Below, in pieces: positions 1 to 9,216 of a stretch of DNA of 64,000 nucleotides (position 1 is the first letter of the stretch; each line of letters begins with the position of its first letter). The DNA is from an uncultured Eubacterium sp. (GTDB lineage Bacteria > Bacillota > Clostridia > Lachnospirales > Lachnospiraceae): the NCBI GenBank assembly GCA_934320655.1, contig CAKRFN010000001.1:291578-355577 (forward strand), given 5' to 3'. The translations under genes were made by a program, and so were the position numbers. A model generated the notes under the pieces. The model saw only the letters and a program-made list of their open reading frames with translations, searched no databases and had not been told where the DNA came from.

Positions 1-187
1 AGACAAACACGAGATTTCCGTCGATCAGACCGTGTCCGGTCACAACGCCGTCGGAAGGAGTGTCTGTATTGGACAGGTCGAAATCTGTGCTTCTTGCAGT
101 AACAAGTGAGCCGATTTCCATAAAACTGTTTTCGTCGACTAATCCGGCGATGCGCTGCATTGCCAAATTATCATTACCATTACTCAT
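1..187 (-). CDS. Carboxyltransferase-domain protein, N-terminal fragment
   Basis: This is the 5' end of a gene that runs off the left edge; 62 codons are visible. It starts at an ATG at 187-185 behind a clear GGAGG-type ribosome binding site. The start of the product (MSNGNDNLAMQRIAGLVDEN, then SFMEIGSLV and DGVVTGHGLIDG) matches the beginning of biotin-dependent carboxyltransferase subunits of the acetyl-CoA/propionyl-CoA carboxylase or methylmalonyl-CoA decarboxylase type, where a D/E-x-SF-x-E-x-G segment precedes a G-x-G-x-I-x-G strand. The substrate cannot be decided from this fragment. A consensus promoter lies just upstream, so the gene starts its own transcript. Confidence 0.6.
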   Translation of the reverse strand, partial: MSNGNDNLAMQRIAGLVDENSFMEIGSLVTARSTDFDLSNTDTPSDGVVTGHGLIDGNLVFV

Positions 188-252
188 TCTTTCTACCTCC
201 GTATATATTTTTAGTGCTTAAATTTTTAGAAAGCAAAAATTTCGCTATAATA

Positions 253-281
253 ATTATATATGTTTTGGGAAAGATTTTCAA
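253..281 (-). promoter_or_regulatory. Sigma-A-type promoter of the carboxyltransferase gene
   Basis: Minus-strand TTGAAA (281-276) and TATAAT (258-253) are separated by exactly 17 bp, in the AT-rich gap 188-319. The predicted start lies about 60 bp before the carboxyltransferase ATG. No strong terminator is visible in this gap for the D,D-carboxypeptidase gene ending at 320. Confidence 0.7.
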
Positions 282-319
282 TAGAATTTATGTAGAAATT
301 GTTAAAATTTTAGCAAATA

Positions 320-1597
320 TTAAGTAAACAGTTTTCGTATCAGAAAACGCAGATAAAACGTCAGGTCCTTTGCCCGGATTTCATCCACCGCATAAACATC
401 CGCACGGTAGAGCAATTCCCTCGTTCCGTCGTTTCCCTCAAGATAATAGCACACTTCTCCCGCATTTTCACCCCTAAATATCGGTGCTGTCGACAAATCT
501 TTGATTTTTTCTTCACAGACGAGCGTCTCGTCACTCCGTAGCAGCATCGTAATCGGCTCGTGCGGCTCTTCTTTCAGACATACCACCGGTGTCTCATACG
601 GATCACCACTATCCGATGCCCCATTGTCTACCTGCTTGTTCCACACACCGATCTCCCTCCGGAGTGTACGGTATTCATAATTGTCAATTCCATAAGAAAA
701 CAGCTTCTGGCAATCCTTCCATTTATAAGTCTTATTGTTCGGCCAGCCGCAGCCAAGCAGCGCGACCACAAACGTACACCCGTCGCGTTCGAGCGCTCCT
801 ACATAGCAGTAGCCGGCATCCCCGGTGAAACCTGTCTTGCCGGAGAGCACTCCGTCCATCATATGCAGAAACGCATTGTGATTGTAGCAGGAGAAGTGGC
901 GTTTTCCGGACACATCGCCAAAGCTGTAATCTGCGGTGCGCGTGATATTCAGAAATTCGCCCTTTGACGGTGAGCGCAGAATACAATAGGACATAATCCT
1001 TGCCAGATCTATCGCCGAGGTGCCGTGAAAATCTGTCTCATCAGAGTCATCGAGCCCGTTCGGTGTGATAAAATGTGACTGCTCACATCCGATCTCCTGC
1101 GCTTTTTCATTCATGAGCGCTGCAAAGCCCTCGACACTGCCGCCGACATGCTCCGCGATCGCAACGGCGGAATCATTGTGCGATTCAAGCATCAGGGAAT
1201 AACACAGATCCTCCAGCCGGTACTGCTCCCCCGTATGCATGCCCAGTTTTACCTCCGGCTGTCTCGCGGCGCGCTCAGACACCGTCACAATATCATCGAG
1301 ATCCGCCCGCTCCAGCGTCAGGATCAGTGTCAGGATCTTTGTCGTACTCGCGTTCGCGCGGTGTGTCGTCCCGTCCTTTTCAAACAGTACACGCCCGCTG
1401 TCCGCGTCCATCAGACATGCCGACAGTGCATAGAGGTTCTGCGGCTCCTCCACCTCCGTCTGCTGCTCATGTGCGTATGCGGTTTCATACCTGTTTCCGC
1501 CGCACCATATGCCCACCGCCAGCACCATGCCGAGCACACCGGCAGCCAGCCATTTTTTCCATTCCATTTTCCATCCATATTTCCGTTCCCGATTCAT
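320..1597 (-). CDS. D-alanyl-D-alanine carboxypeptidase (peptidase S11 / PBP5 family)
   Basis: This is a secreted or membrane-tethered low-molecular-weight penicillin-binding protein that trims the terminal D-Ala from peptidoglycan stem peptides. The three active-site motifs are present in order: S-T-T-K (near residue 83), S-H-N (near 139) and K-T-G (near 255). An N-terminal hydrophobic stretch (AAGVLGMVLAVGIW) followed by a small-residue site serves as signal peptide, and a C-terminal region of about 130 residues would be the usual beta-rich membrane-proximal domain. The reading frame is open upstream to a TTG at 1645. I place the start at the ATG at 1597, just ahead of the signal peptide; a GGTGGAG sequence precedes it but is close, so the ATG at 1567 is an alternative. 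It is divergent from xpt. Confidence 0.85.
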   Translation of the reverse strand: MNRERKYGWKMEWKKWLAAGVLGMVLAVGIWCGGNRYETAYAHEQQTEVEEPQNLYALSACLMDADSGRVLFEKDGTTHRANASTTKILTLILTLERADLDDIVTVSERAARQPEVKLGMHTGEQYRLEDLCYSLMLESHNDSAVAIAEHVGGSVEGFAALMNEKAQEIGCEQSHFITPNGLDDSDETDFHGTSAIDLARIMSYCILRSPSKGEFLNITRTADYSFGDVSGKRHFSCYNHNAFLHMMDGVLSGKTGFTGDAGYCYVGALERDGCTFVVALLGCGWPNNKTYKWKDCQKLFSYGIDNYEYRTLRREIGVWNKQVDNGASDSGDPYETPVVCLKEEPHEPITMLLRSDETLVCEEKIKDLSTAPIFRGENAGEVCYYLEGNDGTRELLYRADVYAVDEIRAKDLTFYLRFLIRKLFT

Positions 1598-1673
1598 AGC
1601 TCCACCCAAAATTTCCGTCACATACCCTTGTAACATCCTATACAAAAACCTAGCATTTCATACAAATATTTCA

Positions 1674-1701
1674 TTGTGTCCAAGCCAAAAAGTGTTATAA
1701 T
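1674..1701 (+). promoter_or_regulatory. Promoter of xpt
   Basis: TTGTGT (1674-1679) and TATAAT (1696-1701) are 16 bp apart on the plus strand, 43 bp before the xpt ATG. The remaining 5' UTR is only about 35 nt, too short to hold a purine riboswitch. Confidence 0.65.
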
Positions 1702-1743
1702 AATAGTAACTATTGAACTACGAAACGAAAGGCGGAGTTTGTT

Positions 1744-2319
1744 ATGAAATTACTGGAAGATAAGATTCGAAGCGAAGGAATTGCTGTCAATGACAATATA
1801 TTAAAGGTAGACAGTTTCATCAACCATCAGGTCGATCCCGTGCTCATGATGGAGATCGGAAAAGCCCTGGCAGAGCATTTCAAAGATAAAGGGGTCACAA
1901 AAGTAGCGACGATCGAAAGCTCAGGCATTGCACCCGCACTCACCTGTGCCATGTCGCTTGGTGTACCGATGGTGATTTTGAAAAAACAGCCGTCCAAGAC
2001 GCTTAATAGCGACTTATACCAGACGATCGTTACCTCCTATACAAAGGGAACGAGCTATGAGCTGACCATATCCAGCAAATATGTGAACGAAAATGACCAT
2101 GTACTGATTGTCGATGATTTCCTTGCAAACGGCGAGGCAGCGACCGGCGCCCTACGGCTGATCCGCAAAGCCCATGCCACGATCGCCGGTATCGGCATTG
2201 TGATCGAGAAATCATTCCAGCCCGGACATGACAAGCTCGTGGCGCAGGGCATCGATGTATACGCACTCGCCCGCATCAAAAAAATGGACAAAGATTATAT
2301 TGAATTTATGGAAGATTAA
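1744..2319 (+). CDS. xpt: Xanthine phosphoribosyltransferase
   Basis: It converts xanthine and PRPP to XMP in cytosolic purine salvage. The 191-residue product has the length and features of the Xpt family: an N-terminal LLEDKIRSEGIAVNDNILKV segment, the VDSFINHQVDP region, a central ESSGIAPA motif, and the PRPP-binding loop VLIVDDFLANGEAA with its paired acidic residues near 125-129. A GGCGGAG ribosome binding site precedes the ATG. The gene is monocistronic: it has its own promoter and a strong terminator directly downstream. Many Firmicutes control xpt by a guanine riboswitch; there is no room for one here. Confidence 0.93.
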   Translation: MKLLEDKIRSEGIAVNDNILKVDSFINHQVDPVLMMEIGKALAEHFKDKGVTKVATIESSGIAPALTCAMSLGVPMVILKKQPSKTLNSDLYQTIVTSYTKGTSYELTISSKYVNENDHVLIVDDFLANGEAATGALRLIRKAHATIAGIGIVIEKSFQPGHDKLVAQGIDVYALARIKKMDKDYIEFMED

Positions 2320-2333
2320 ATATGAGATATCAG

Positions 2334-2378
2334 AAAAAGATTGTGACAGCATACAAATACGCTGTCACAATCTTTTTT
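2334..2378 (+). terminator. Bidirectional intrinsic terminator between xpt and the convergent gene
   Basis: A 15-bp stem (AAAGATTGTGACAGC at 2336-2350 with its complement at 2361-2375) closes a 10-nt loop and is followed by a T-run on the plus strand. The A-rich 5' flank gives a T-run on the other strand, so it can also stop the convergent gene ending at 2381. Confidence 0.85.
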
Positions 2379-2380
2379 GT

Positions 2381-3499
2381 TTATGGCATATAAATATAAT
2401 TCACACGCTGGATGCTGCTCTCATTGCCGTATGCATCTACAACAATGACCGACAGCACATTATTGCCCTCCGGCATGGAAATCCCGCCGCTGTATCGCGC
2501 GGACGAGGTCGTGGGCGTCTGACCGTTCCATGTATAGTAGGCATTGCATCCCTCCGGCACACTGACATGTATCGTCTGCGGTGTCAGATATTCTCCGCTG
2601 TCTGGTGTCACCTGCGGCATACCGAGCTGATAATGCCGTTCTACCGTCAATGCGCGCTCTGCCACCGGACTGTAATAGCCCTCCTCATTACATGCAACTG
2701 CGGCAATCGTATACTGCCCTGCCTCCAGTCGCAGCGGTGCATAGTACAGTGTTCCATCTGTGATCGGGGATGATCCGTCTAACGTATAATAGATATTCAG
2801 CCCCTCCTGTGCGGTAATGGTGAGCAAATCGTCCTCCCAGAACGGCTCCTGCGGCGTTTCGATCTCAGGCGCAGCGACGAGATAATCCGCAAACAGCCCT
2901 GCCAGCGCCGTGTCTGCATAAATCTCATAAAATTCATGCAGCGCCTCAAAATCCTGCTGTTCCACGTAAATGCGGATCAGTTCCCGACAGGCGTACACAT
3001 TTGTTTCATCTCCGGCGAGAATCTCCTGTAGCGTGCGGATCTGCGCTCCGGTATCCGACTGCTGTCCATACAGCCATGCCTGCCAGAATGCTGCCACTGT
3101 CGGATCGCTCTGACGCATCGCACTGCTTTGTAACCACTTTTGTGCGGTCTCCTCCCCATCGTCTGCCAGCGCGAAGATCATTTCATCGTAAGACGCCTCA
3201 CTGCCGGCTGTCTGTGCATCAGCCTCTCCCGGCGTAAAAAAGATTGCCGGAATGATAATCAGGCACAGTGTCCCGACGGCTGCCGTGATCCATCCCGCCA
3301 CATTCCGTTTCGGATTCTTTGCAGTCTTTGCCGGCGGTTCTGCCTTTGAAGTTCCGCCACGCATCTCCCGTCTTTGAAAGTCCAAAAAAAATTCTTCTTC
3401 CATGACATTATCCGCAGATACAATCTGTACCTCCGTGCCACACTTTGAGCAATACAGATTCCCTTTGCGGATCTCTGCCCCACATCTTGCACACTTCAT
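2381..3499 (-). CDS. Zinc-ribbon membrane protein with chitobiase-like C-terminal repeats
   Basis: The 372-residue protein begins with a zinc ribbon (CARCG at residues 3-7 and CSKCG at 18-22), then a basic linker and one transmembrane helix (AAVGTLCLIIIPAIFF, about residues 73-90). The rest is probably outside the cell. A helical stretch (about 100-210) looks TPR-like, followed by two similar beta modules: one with IYYTLDGSSPITDGT..Y, the other with AYYTWNGQTPTTSSARYSG. Both match the chitobiase/beta-hexosaminidase C-terminal fold (Y-T-x-D/N-G-x-x-P-T/S), a non-catalytic carbohydrate- or surface-associated module. Function is unknown; a cell-surface sensing or wall-binding role is inference. 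It follows folD with a 38-bp gap and is probably last in that operon. Confidence 0.65.
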   Translation of the reverse strand: MKCARCGAEIRKGNLYCSKCGTEVQIVSADNVMEEEFFLDFQRREMRGGTSKAEPPAKTAKNPKRNVAGWITAAVGTLCLIIIPAIFFTPGEADAQTAGSEASYDEMIFALADDGEETAQKWLQSSAMRQSDPTVAAFWQAWLYGQQSDTGAQIRTLQEILAGDETNVYACRELIRIYVEQQDFEALHEFYEIYADTALAGLFADYLVAAPEIETPQEPFWEDDLLTITAQEGLNIYYTLDGSSPITDGTLYYAPLRLEAGQYTIAAVACNEEGYYSPVAERALTVERHYQLGMPQVTPDSGEYLTPQTIHVSVPEGCNAYYTWNGQTPTTSSARYSGGISMPEGNNVLSVIVVDAYGNESSIQRVNYIYMP

Positions 3500-3537
3500 G
3501 CCCTAAAACCTCTGTCTGTTCTATCTGATCCTCACGT

Positions 3538-4377
3538 TTACTCCTGCATCGCCTCTACACAGTTATGCATGAGCATCGCAATCGTCATCGGTCCGACGCC
3601 GCCGGGAACCGGTGTGATCGCGCTCGCAACCGGCTCTACCTGTGCGAAATCGACATCGCCGCACAGCTTTCCGTCCTCCTGTCTGTGAATGCCGACATCG
3701 ATCACGACCGCACCCTCTTTGACATAGTCTGCCGTGATCATTTTCGGTCTGCCGATCGCGACAATCAGAATATCCGCCTGTCTGCATACGTCCGGCAGAT
3801 TTTTCGTCTTTGAGTGGCAGACTGTAACCGTCGCATTCTCACGCAGCATTAAAAGTGCCATCGGTTTGCCAACGATATTGCTTCTGCCAATAATCACGCA
3901 GTTTTTGCCTGCGATCTCCACGCCGGAGCGCTTCAAAAGCTGGATAATACCGGCGGGCGTACATGATACGAAGCCCTTCTGCCCGATCACCAGCGCACCC
4001 ACGTTCTGTGCATGGAAACCGTCCACATCCTTTTCCGGTGCGATCGCACGGATGATCTTATCCTCATCCATATGCGCCGGAACCGGAAGCTGGCATAAAA
4101 TGCCGTTGATCTTCGGATCGTCATTCAATTTCTGAATCAATGCAAGCAGTTCCTCCTCGCTCGTCTGCTCCGGCAGCTCATAGCTCTCGGAGCGGATGCC
4201 AATATACTCGCACGCTCTCTTTTTATTGCGCACATAGACGGAGGAAGCCGGATCTGCACCGACCTGAATCACTGCCAGTGCTCCCTCTTTTCCCTGTGCC
4301 TTCAATTCTGCTACGGTCTCCCGCAGTTCATCCTTGATCTCCTGAGAGATCTTTTTTCCATCAATCAACTGTGCCAT
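3538..4377 (-). CDS. folD: Bifunctional methylenetetrahydrofolate dehydrogenase/cyclohydrolase
   Basis: FolD interconverts 5,10-methylene-THF, 5,10-methenyl-THF and 10-formyl-THF, supplying one-carbon units in the cytosol. At 279 residues it has family length. The catalytic Lys lies in YVRNKKRACEYIGI (about residues 49-62), the ILCQLPVPAHMD motif is present, the NADP-binding GRSNIVGKPMA motif follows at about 165, and the signature PVPGGVGPMTIAMLMHN is near the C-terminus. A GGGAGG ribosome binding site lies before the ATG. It sits 24 bp downstream of ftsK on the same strand. Confidence 0.95.
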   Translation of the reverse strand: MAQLIDGKKISQEIKDELRETVAELKAQGKEGALAVIQVGADPASSVYVRNKKRACEYIGIRSESYELPEQTSEEELLALIQKLNDDPKINGILCQLPVPAHMDEDKIIRAIAPEKDVDGFHAQNVGALVIGQKGFVSCTPAGIIQLLKRSGVEIAGKNCVIIGRSNIVGKPMALLMLRENATVTVCHSKTKNLPDVCRQADILIVAIGRPKMITADYVKEGAVVIDVGIHRQEDGKLCGDVDFAQVEPVASAITPVPGGVGPMTIAMLMHNCVEAMQE

Positions 4378-4401
4378 TTTCTCTCTACCTCCCGTAATCT
4401 G

Positions 4402-7287
4402 TTAAAAAGAACCATCTTCCAGCATTGCATCAAATGTCTCCGGATTCATCAGAATCTGTCTCGGCTTGGTGCCCTCCTCCGGACCTACCACGCCAGCTTC
4501 CTCCAACTGATCCATAATGCGCGCCGCACGGTTAAAACCGACTTTAAAGTACCTCTGTAACATACCGATCGATGCCTTATCCTTATCCATCAGCAGCTTT
4601 GCCGCGTCCACAAAATACACATCCCTGCCGCCTGCATCCGCACCCGGTGCCGCAGCAGACGATGAGCCGGTACTTCCCGCACTCTCGGAAATCTTACTCA
4701 TCCGTTCCTCTATGGACTGGTCATAAGACGCATGACCATAACTGTCCTTGATAAAATCAACAACCGCCGACACTTCCTGATCGGACACAAATGCTCCCTG
4801 TACACGCAGCGGCTTATTCAATCCCTGCGGATAATACAGACAATCTCCCTTTCCTAACAGCTTTTCGGCACCGACCATATCGAGAATCGTCCGCGAATCC
4901 ACACCGGATGTCACGGAAAACGCAATACGGCTCGGCATATTTGCCTTGATCAGACCAGTAATGACATTGACCGACGGACGCTGTGTCGCGATGATCAGAT
5001 GGATGCCGCACGCGCGCGCCAACTGCGCCAGACGGCAGATCGCATCCTCCACATCACCCGGAGCGACCATCATCAGATCTGCCAGCTCGTCCACGATAAT
5101 GACGATCTGTGGCAGCTTTTTCGGCTTGTCTGGATCATCAATATCTGAGATGCTCTCAACCTTCGCATTGTATCCTTTCAGATCACGCACACCGTAGGTC
5201 GCAAACTTCTGGTAGCGCTCGGTCATCTCTGCCACCGCCCAGTTGAGCGCACCGGCAGCCTTTTTTGGATCGGTCACGACCGGAATAAACAGGTGCGGGA
5301 TGCCGTTGTACACCGACAGCTCGACCACCTTCGGATCGATCAGAATCAGCTTAACCTCCTCCGGATCGGCACGGTATAACAGCGACATGATAATCGTATT
5401 GATACATACCGATTTACCGGAACCCGTCGCACCGGCGATCAATAAGTGCGGCATTTTTGCAATATCCGCCATAATGACCTGACCACCGATATCCCGTCCT
5501 GCCGCAAATGCAATATTAGACGGATGATCCTTGAATTCCCTTGACTCCACAAGGTCACGGAACATGACCGGAAGTGTCTCCTTGTTTGGCACTTCGATAC
5601 CGATCGCCGCTTTTCCGGGGATCGGTGCCTCCATACGGATATCCGCCGCCGCCAGATTCAGCTTAATATCATCGGTCAGATTGACAATCTTGCTGACCTT
5701 GACGCCCATCTCTGGCTGGATTTCATAGCGTGTAACGGTCGGACCACAGCTTACATTTAAAATCGTCACATTGACGCCGAAATTCTTTAACGTCTGCTGC
5801 AGCTTTAAGGCGGTCTGCTGCAAATGCTGTTTGCTGTCTCCCTGCTGACGGGGATCGCCCTTTTTCAGCAGATCCACCGGAGGGAATGTATAGCTGCGGT
5901 GCTCCTCAACGGACTGCTCCTCGATCTCCTGTGCGATATTCAACACCTCGTCTTGCGCGGTCTGCGCATCCTGCTTCGGATTCCGCACCGGCTTTGCGCT
6001 GTGTGCCGGTTCAGATGCCGGTGTCGCAGGCTCAGGCTTCACCGGTTCAGATACCGATGCCACGGGTTCAGACTTCACCGGCTCGGGTTCCAATGCCACA
6101 GGCTCAGGCTGTGATGCCATAGGTGGAATCGTCTCCGGCAGTACCGTAGAGATATGCTGTGTCACCGTAGGAACAACTTCGGTTTCCCTGACTTCTTCCA
6201 TGACTGTCTCCACAACTGCATCTGTTACATCTGTATCGTCTGCTTCCTCCGGCTCAATACGCGCAAACAATTCCTGCAATTCGGGTGAAAATACCGGCAT
6301 TCCTGTCGTCTGCGCAGGTTCCTCCTGCGCCGGAATCTCTGCGGCATCCTCCACCGGCTGTAGACTCACCTGCCGCTGTCCGACAACAGAAAATCCATCT
6401 GCCGGTGCCGTATCTGCGATTGCCGGTTCGTCCATTTTCGCATCTCTTTTCAGCGGGGAGGCTGATTCCGCCGGAAGTCCGGCTTTCTTTCGTTTTTCAC
6501 TCAGGGAGGCAAATGTCTCCGGCGTGATCTCCGTCAGCGCCTCCGACCCGCCATATGTATGATTGTCCTGCGTCAGCAGCGTATCTGCGGACACACCCGA
6601 CACCTTGCGCTCCATCCGGCGCAGCTGGCGTTCCTCCCGATGCTGCTCCTGTATGATGCGCAGTTTCTCATTTCCCTCTTTGGCAGACTCGTACATCCGC
6701 TGTCCGCCATGTTTGACATGAATCCACGCGGAGCGCTCCGTCACGATCACCATCGTGATGATCAGCACAATAAAATCGATCACATAGGCACTGACCCTGC
6801 CGAAATTCGGGCAGATCAGCCACGCGAGCAGACCGCCGAAAAATCCGCCGCCGTTTCGCTGCTTATTTCCGTAGGCATAGGCTGCGGCAGGTGAATACTG
6901 ATCCGCACTGCCCGCCACCAGCTCGAGAAACAGGCACAAAAAGCACACAAATAAGACCGCCGCCACCACTTTGATTAGCGCGATCTTATTTCTTTTGTTC
7001 GATAAAATAAATACGGTTCCGACAAACAGCAGAATCGGGAAAATGTACGCCAGCAGTCCGAACAAGCCGAACAATACGCCGCTTAAAAGACTGCCGACCT
7101 TACCTCCGATCCCGAAATTACTCACAAATAAAACGATCGATACCGCTAACATCACCCATAAGATCACCTCCTGATAGACGCTCTCCTGTATCGGCTCCGC
7201 CGCGGTTGTTTTTTTATTTTTTGCGGAACTGCTGCGCTTCGCGCCCTGTCCGCTTTTCTTTTTTGTCTGTCCAGACATTCTATTCAT
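4402..7287 (-). CDS. ftsK: DNA translocase FtsK/SpoIIIE
   Basis: This is a membrane-anchored ATP-driven motor that pumps DNA at the division or sporulation septum. The 961-residue protein has a short basic N-terminus, four to five membrane helices (about residues 38-190), a long low-conservation linker (about 200-470) and the RecA-like motor. Walker A is GATGSGKS (about 617) and Walker B is IVIIVDELADLMM (about 725). A winged-helix gamma domain, which reads skewed polar DNA sequences, ends the protein (about 890-961). The linker has repeated Pro-Glu-Val units (EPEPVKSEP, SEPVKPEP), typical of FtsK linkers. It lies between uppP and folD in one minus-strand run, and a TepA-like gene is nearby as next to spoIIIE in Bacillus. 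Confidence 0.94.
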   Translation of the reverse strand: MNRMSGQTKKKSGQGAKRSSSAKNKKTTAAEPIQESVYQEVILWVMLAVSIVLFVSNFGIGGKVGSLLSGVLFGLFGLLAYIFPILLFVGTVFILSNKRNKIALIKVVAAVLFVCFLCLFLELVAGSADQYSPAAAYAYGNKQRNGGGFFGGLLAWLICPNFGRVSAYVIDFIVLIITMVIVTERSAWIHVKHGGQRMYESAKEGNEKLRIIQEQHREERQLRRMERKVSGVSADTLLTQDNHTYGGSEALTEITPETFASLSEKRKKAGLPAESASPLKRDAKMDEPAIADTAPADGFSVVGQRQVSLQPVEDAAEIPAQEEPAQTTGMPVFSPELQELFARIEPEEADDTDVTDAVVETVMEEVRETEVVPTVTQHISTVLPETIPPMASQPEPVALEPEPVKSEPVASVSEPVKPEPATPASEPAHSAKPVRNPKQDAQTAQDEVLNIAQEIEEQSVEEHRSYTFPPVDLLKKGDPRQQGDSKQHLQQTALKLQQTLKNFGVNVTILNVSCGPTVTRYEIQPEMGVKVSKIVNLTDDIKLNLAAADIRMEAPIPGKAAIGIEVPNKETLPVMFRDLVESREFKDHPSNIAFAAGRDIGGQVIMADIAKMPHLLIAGATGSGKSVCINTIIMSLLYRADPEEVKLILIDPKVVELSVYNGIPHLFIPVVTDPKKAAGALNWAVAEMTERYQKFATYGVRDLKGYNAKVESISDIDDPDKPKKLPQIVIIVDELADLMMVAPGDVEDAICRLAQLARACGIHLIIATQRPSVNVITGLIKANMPSRIAFSVTSGVDSRTILDMVGAEKLLGKGDCLYYPQGLNKPLRVQGAFVSDQEVSAVVDFIKDSYGHASYDQSIEERMSKISESAGSTGSSSAAAPGADAGGRDVYFVDAAKLLMDKDKASIGMLQRYFKVGFNRAARIMDQLEEAGVVGPEEGTKPRQILMNPETFDAMLEDGSF

Positions 7288-7313
7288 CCTCCACTATCCC
7301 GGACAAGCAGGTG

Positions 7314-8189
7314 TTATAACTGATAAAAATACACTCCCACAGAGATTGCGCCTACAATGAAACAATAGATCGCAAATCCGGTAAATTTCTTTTGCCGCAC
7401 GACATAGAGCATCGTCTTGATGCAGATATACCCCACAACCGCAGCCACGACCATGCCGACCAGATAATACATGATCTCCGTGCTCGTAAATGACACCGTG
7501 GAGAGATCGGACAGCTCGAACACGAGCGATCCAAGCACTGCCGGTATCGACATGATAAACGAATATTTCACTGCAAATTTACGGTTAAACCCACTTAACA
7601 GGCACGCCGTGATGGTCGTTCCGGAGCGCGACAATCCGGGAAGTGTCGCCACTCCCTGTGCGATACCGATAATAAATGCATTTGAATACGTCACCTGCTT
7701 TGGCATCTTCTCGCCGCCCTTGCAATGATCCGCCAGAAGCAGAAGCATCGCGGTCAGGATCAGGCAGACACCCGGAACGATCAGCAGTTTTGCCGCCTGC
7801 TCGATCAGGCTCGATGCCAGAACACCGATCACTCCGGTCGGGATCGTGGACACGATCACAAGCATCACAAACTTGCGGTAGCCATTACAGATCACATGGT
7901 GATAACCGCCTTTTGTCCCGTGCGTGAGATTTTTGAAAAAGATGCCGATATTTTTGCAGGCATCCCCGATAATGGCAAAGCCCGCTACGATCATTTTCCA
8001 GATATCCTTGTAATATACCGCAAAGATCGCGATCAGTGTACCCAGATGCAGAATCACATCAAAGAGTAATCCCACATCCTCAATCCTAAATAAAATTTTA
8101 AACAGGGCAAGATGTCCGGAGCTGCTCACCGGCAGAAACTCTGTAACACCCTGAATGATACCCATCAGAATCGCTTCTAATAATGACAT
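7314..8189 (-). CDS. uppP: Undecaprenyl-diphosphatase
   Basis: UppP (BacA) dephosphorylates undecaprenyl pyrophosphate to recycle the lipid carrier for cell-wall synthesis; overproduction gives bacitracin resistance. The 291-residue polytopic protein carries both family signatures: GVTEFLPVSSSGHL (about residues 15-28, with the catalytic Glu/Ser/His) and GIAQGVATLPGLSRSGTT (about 175-192, with the PGxSRSG loop). About eight hydrophobic helices are visible. The start is set by GGAGG six bases before the ATG. It has its own good promoter in the gap after the TepA-like gene and runs into ftsK with a 26-bp gap. Confidence 0.95.
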   Translation of the reverse strand: MSLLEAILMGIIQGVTEFLPVSSSGHLALFKILFRIEDVGLLFDVILHLGTLIAIFAVYYKDIWKMIVAGFAIIGDACKNIGIFFKNLTHGTKGGYHHVICNGYRKFVMLVIVSTIPTGVIGVLASSLIEQAAKLLIVPGVCLILTAMLLLLADHCKGGEKMPKQVTYSNAFIIGIAQGVATLPGLSRSGTTITACLLSGFNRKFAVKYSFIMSIPAVLGSLVFELSDLSTVSFTSTEIMYYLVGMVVAAVVGYICIKTMLYVVRQKKFTGFAIYCFIVGAISVGVYFYQL

Positions 8190-8228
8190 TCCATGCCTCC
8201 TTTATGATTGCTACCCATATATTTCTAT

Positions 8229-8257
8229 ATATTAGCATATCTAGACATAAATGTCAC
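8229..8257 (-). promoter_or_regulatory. Promoter of the uppP-ftsK-folD run
   Basis: Minus-strand GTGACA (8257-8252) and TAATAT (8234-8229) are 17 bp apart, with an extended -10 TG. A short inverted repeat GACATTTATGTC straddles the -35 box. Confidence 0.6.
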
Positions 8258-8281
8258 CCAAAAGTTCGACGGGTACTATAT

Positions 8282-9058
8282 TTAGGGTCGTCCCTGTGTC
8301 TGTTTCTCATCAATCATCCGGTGCAGGCGGTCCAGTGCCTCATGCAGACCGCCGACCTCATCAATGATTCCTTCCTGCACCGCCTGTTCTCCGACCAGCA
8401 CCGTCCCGAGATCCTTTGTGAGCATGGCAGTATTGAGCATCAGCTCCTCCAGCCGTTTCTGGCTGATCCTGCAATGCGCGGACACAAATCCCGTGATCCG
8501 GTCCTGAATCTGTTGAAAATAGTCATACGTCTGCGGCGCACCGATTGTCAGCCCGTTCAGCCGCACCGGATGCACGACCATCGTCCCGCTCGGCACGATA
8601 AACGAGTGGTTTGTGGACACGGCAAGCGGCACGCCGATCGAATGGCTGCCGCCAAGCACGAGTGATACACTCGGCTTGGACATCGATGCGACCATCTCAG
8701 CAATCGCAAGCCCTGACTCCACATCCCCACCCATTGTATTGAGCAAAAGCAGCAGACCATCGATCTCATAATCCTCCTCGAGCTGCGCCAGCCGCGGCAG
8801 CACATGCTCGTATTTTGTCGTCTTGCTCGTCGCCGGAAGCACATCATGTCCCTCGATCTCTCCAATGATCGTCATGAGATGGATTCTGTGCTTTCGTACC
8901 GGATCATCCAGATCGGTATCTCCGTATTCATAGATTGTATCCTGTGCCTGTTCTTTGCCTGCGGTCTGTTCTTTCTGGTTTTCCCCCTTATTTTCAACTG
9001 TATTTTCGACTCTTTGGTTATCTGTATTTTCACTCTTGTTTTCAACTGCTTCACTCAT
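8282..9058 (-). CDS. tepA: ClpP-like serine protease of the TepA (translocation-enhancing protein) type
   Basis: A cytosolic Clp-fold peptidase. The first 45 residues are low-complexity and charged (repeats of ENK/ENT), then comes a ClpP/crotonase core. The nucleophile lies in GGSHSIGVPLAVS (about residues 136-148) and the catalytic His in SGTMVVHPVRL (about 160-170); NTMGGDVESGLAIAEMV is the oxyanion-side helix. The closest described homologue by architecture and context is Bacillus TepA (YmfB), encoded next to spoIIIE, and here it is two genes upstream of ftsK. It lacks ClpP N-terminal loops that dock ATPase partners. The symbol is by similarity; substrate unknown. Confidence 0.75.
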   Translation of the reverse strand: MSEAVENKSENTDNQRVENTVENKGENQKEQTAGKEQAQDTIYEYGDTDLDDPVRKHRIHLMTIIGEIEGHDVLPATSKTTKYEHVLPRLAQLEEDYEIDGLLLLLNTMGGDVESGLAIAEMVASMSKPSVSLVLGGSHSIGVPLAVSTNHSFIVPSGTMVVHPVRLNGLTIGAPQTYDYFQQIQDRITGFVSAHCRISQKRLEELMLNTAMLTKDLGTVLVGEQAVQEGIIDEVGGLHEALDRLHRMIDEKQTQGRP

Positions 9059-9143
9059 CGCAAAAACCTCCTTATTTTTGTAAAGTATGCCCGGATTTTT
9101 GCGATTTTATCAGATCGGAATCTATAACAGCGAGACCGAAGCC

Positions 9144-9187
9144 GCAAAAAGACCACCAAATGCGCCTGTGCCTCTGATGGTCTTTCG
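9144..9187 (-). terminator. Intrinsic terminator after glgA
   Basis: On the minus strand AAAGACCA (9185-9178) pairs with TGGTCTTT and is followed by a T-run (9150-9146), 30 bp past the glgA stop codon. The loop is about 22 nt. Confidence 0.7.
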
Positions 9188-9216
9188 TATCTGTTTTTAT
9201 GTTTTTACTGTTCTCT

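Noticed and set aside
1702..1743. Purine riboswitch upstream of xpt
   Set aside because: Only about 35 nt lie between the promoter and the ribosome binding site; no aptamer can fit.
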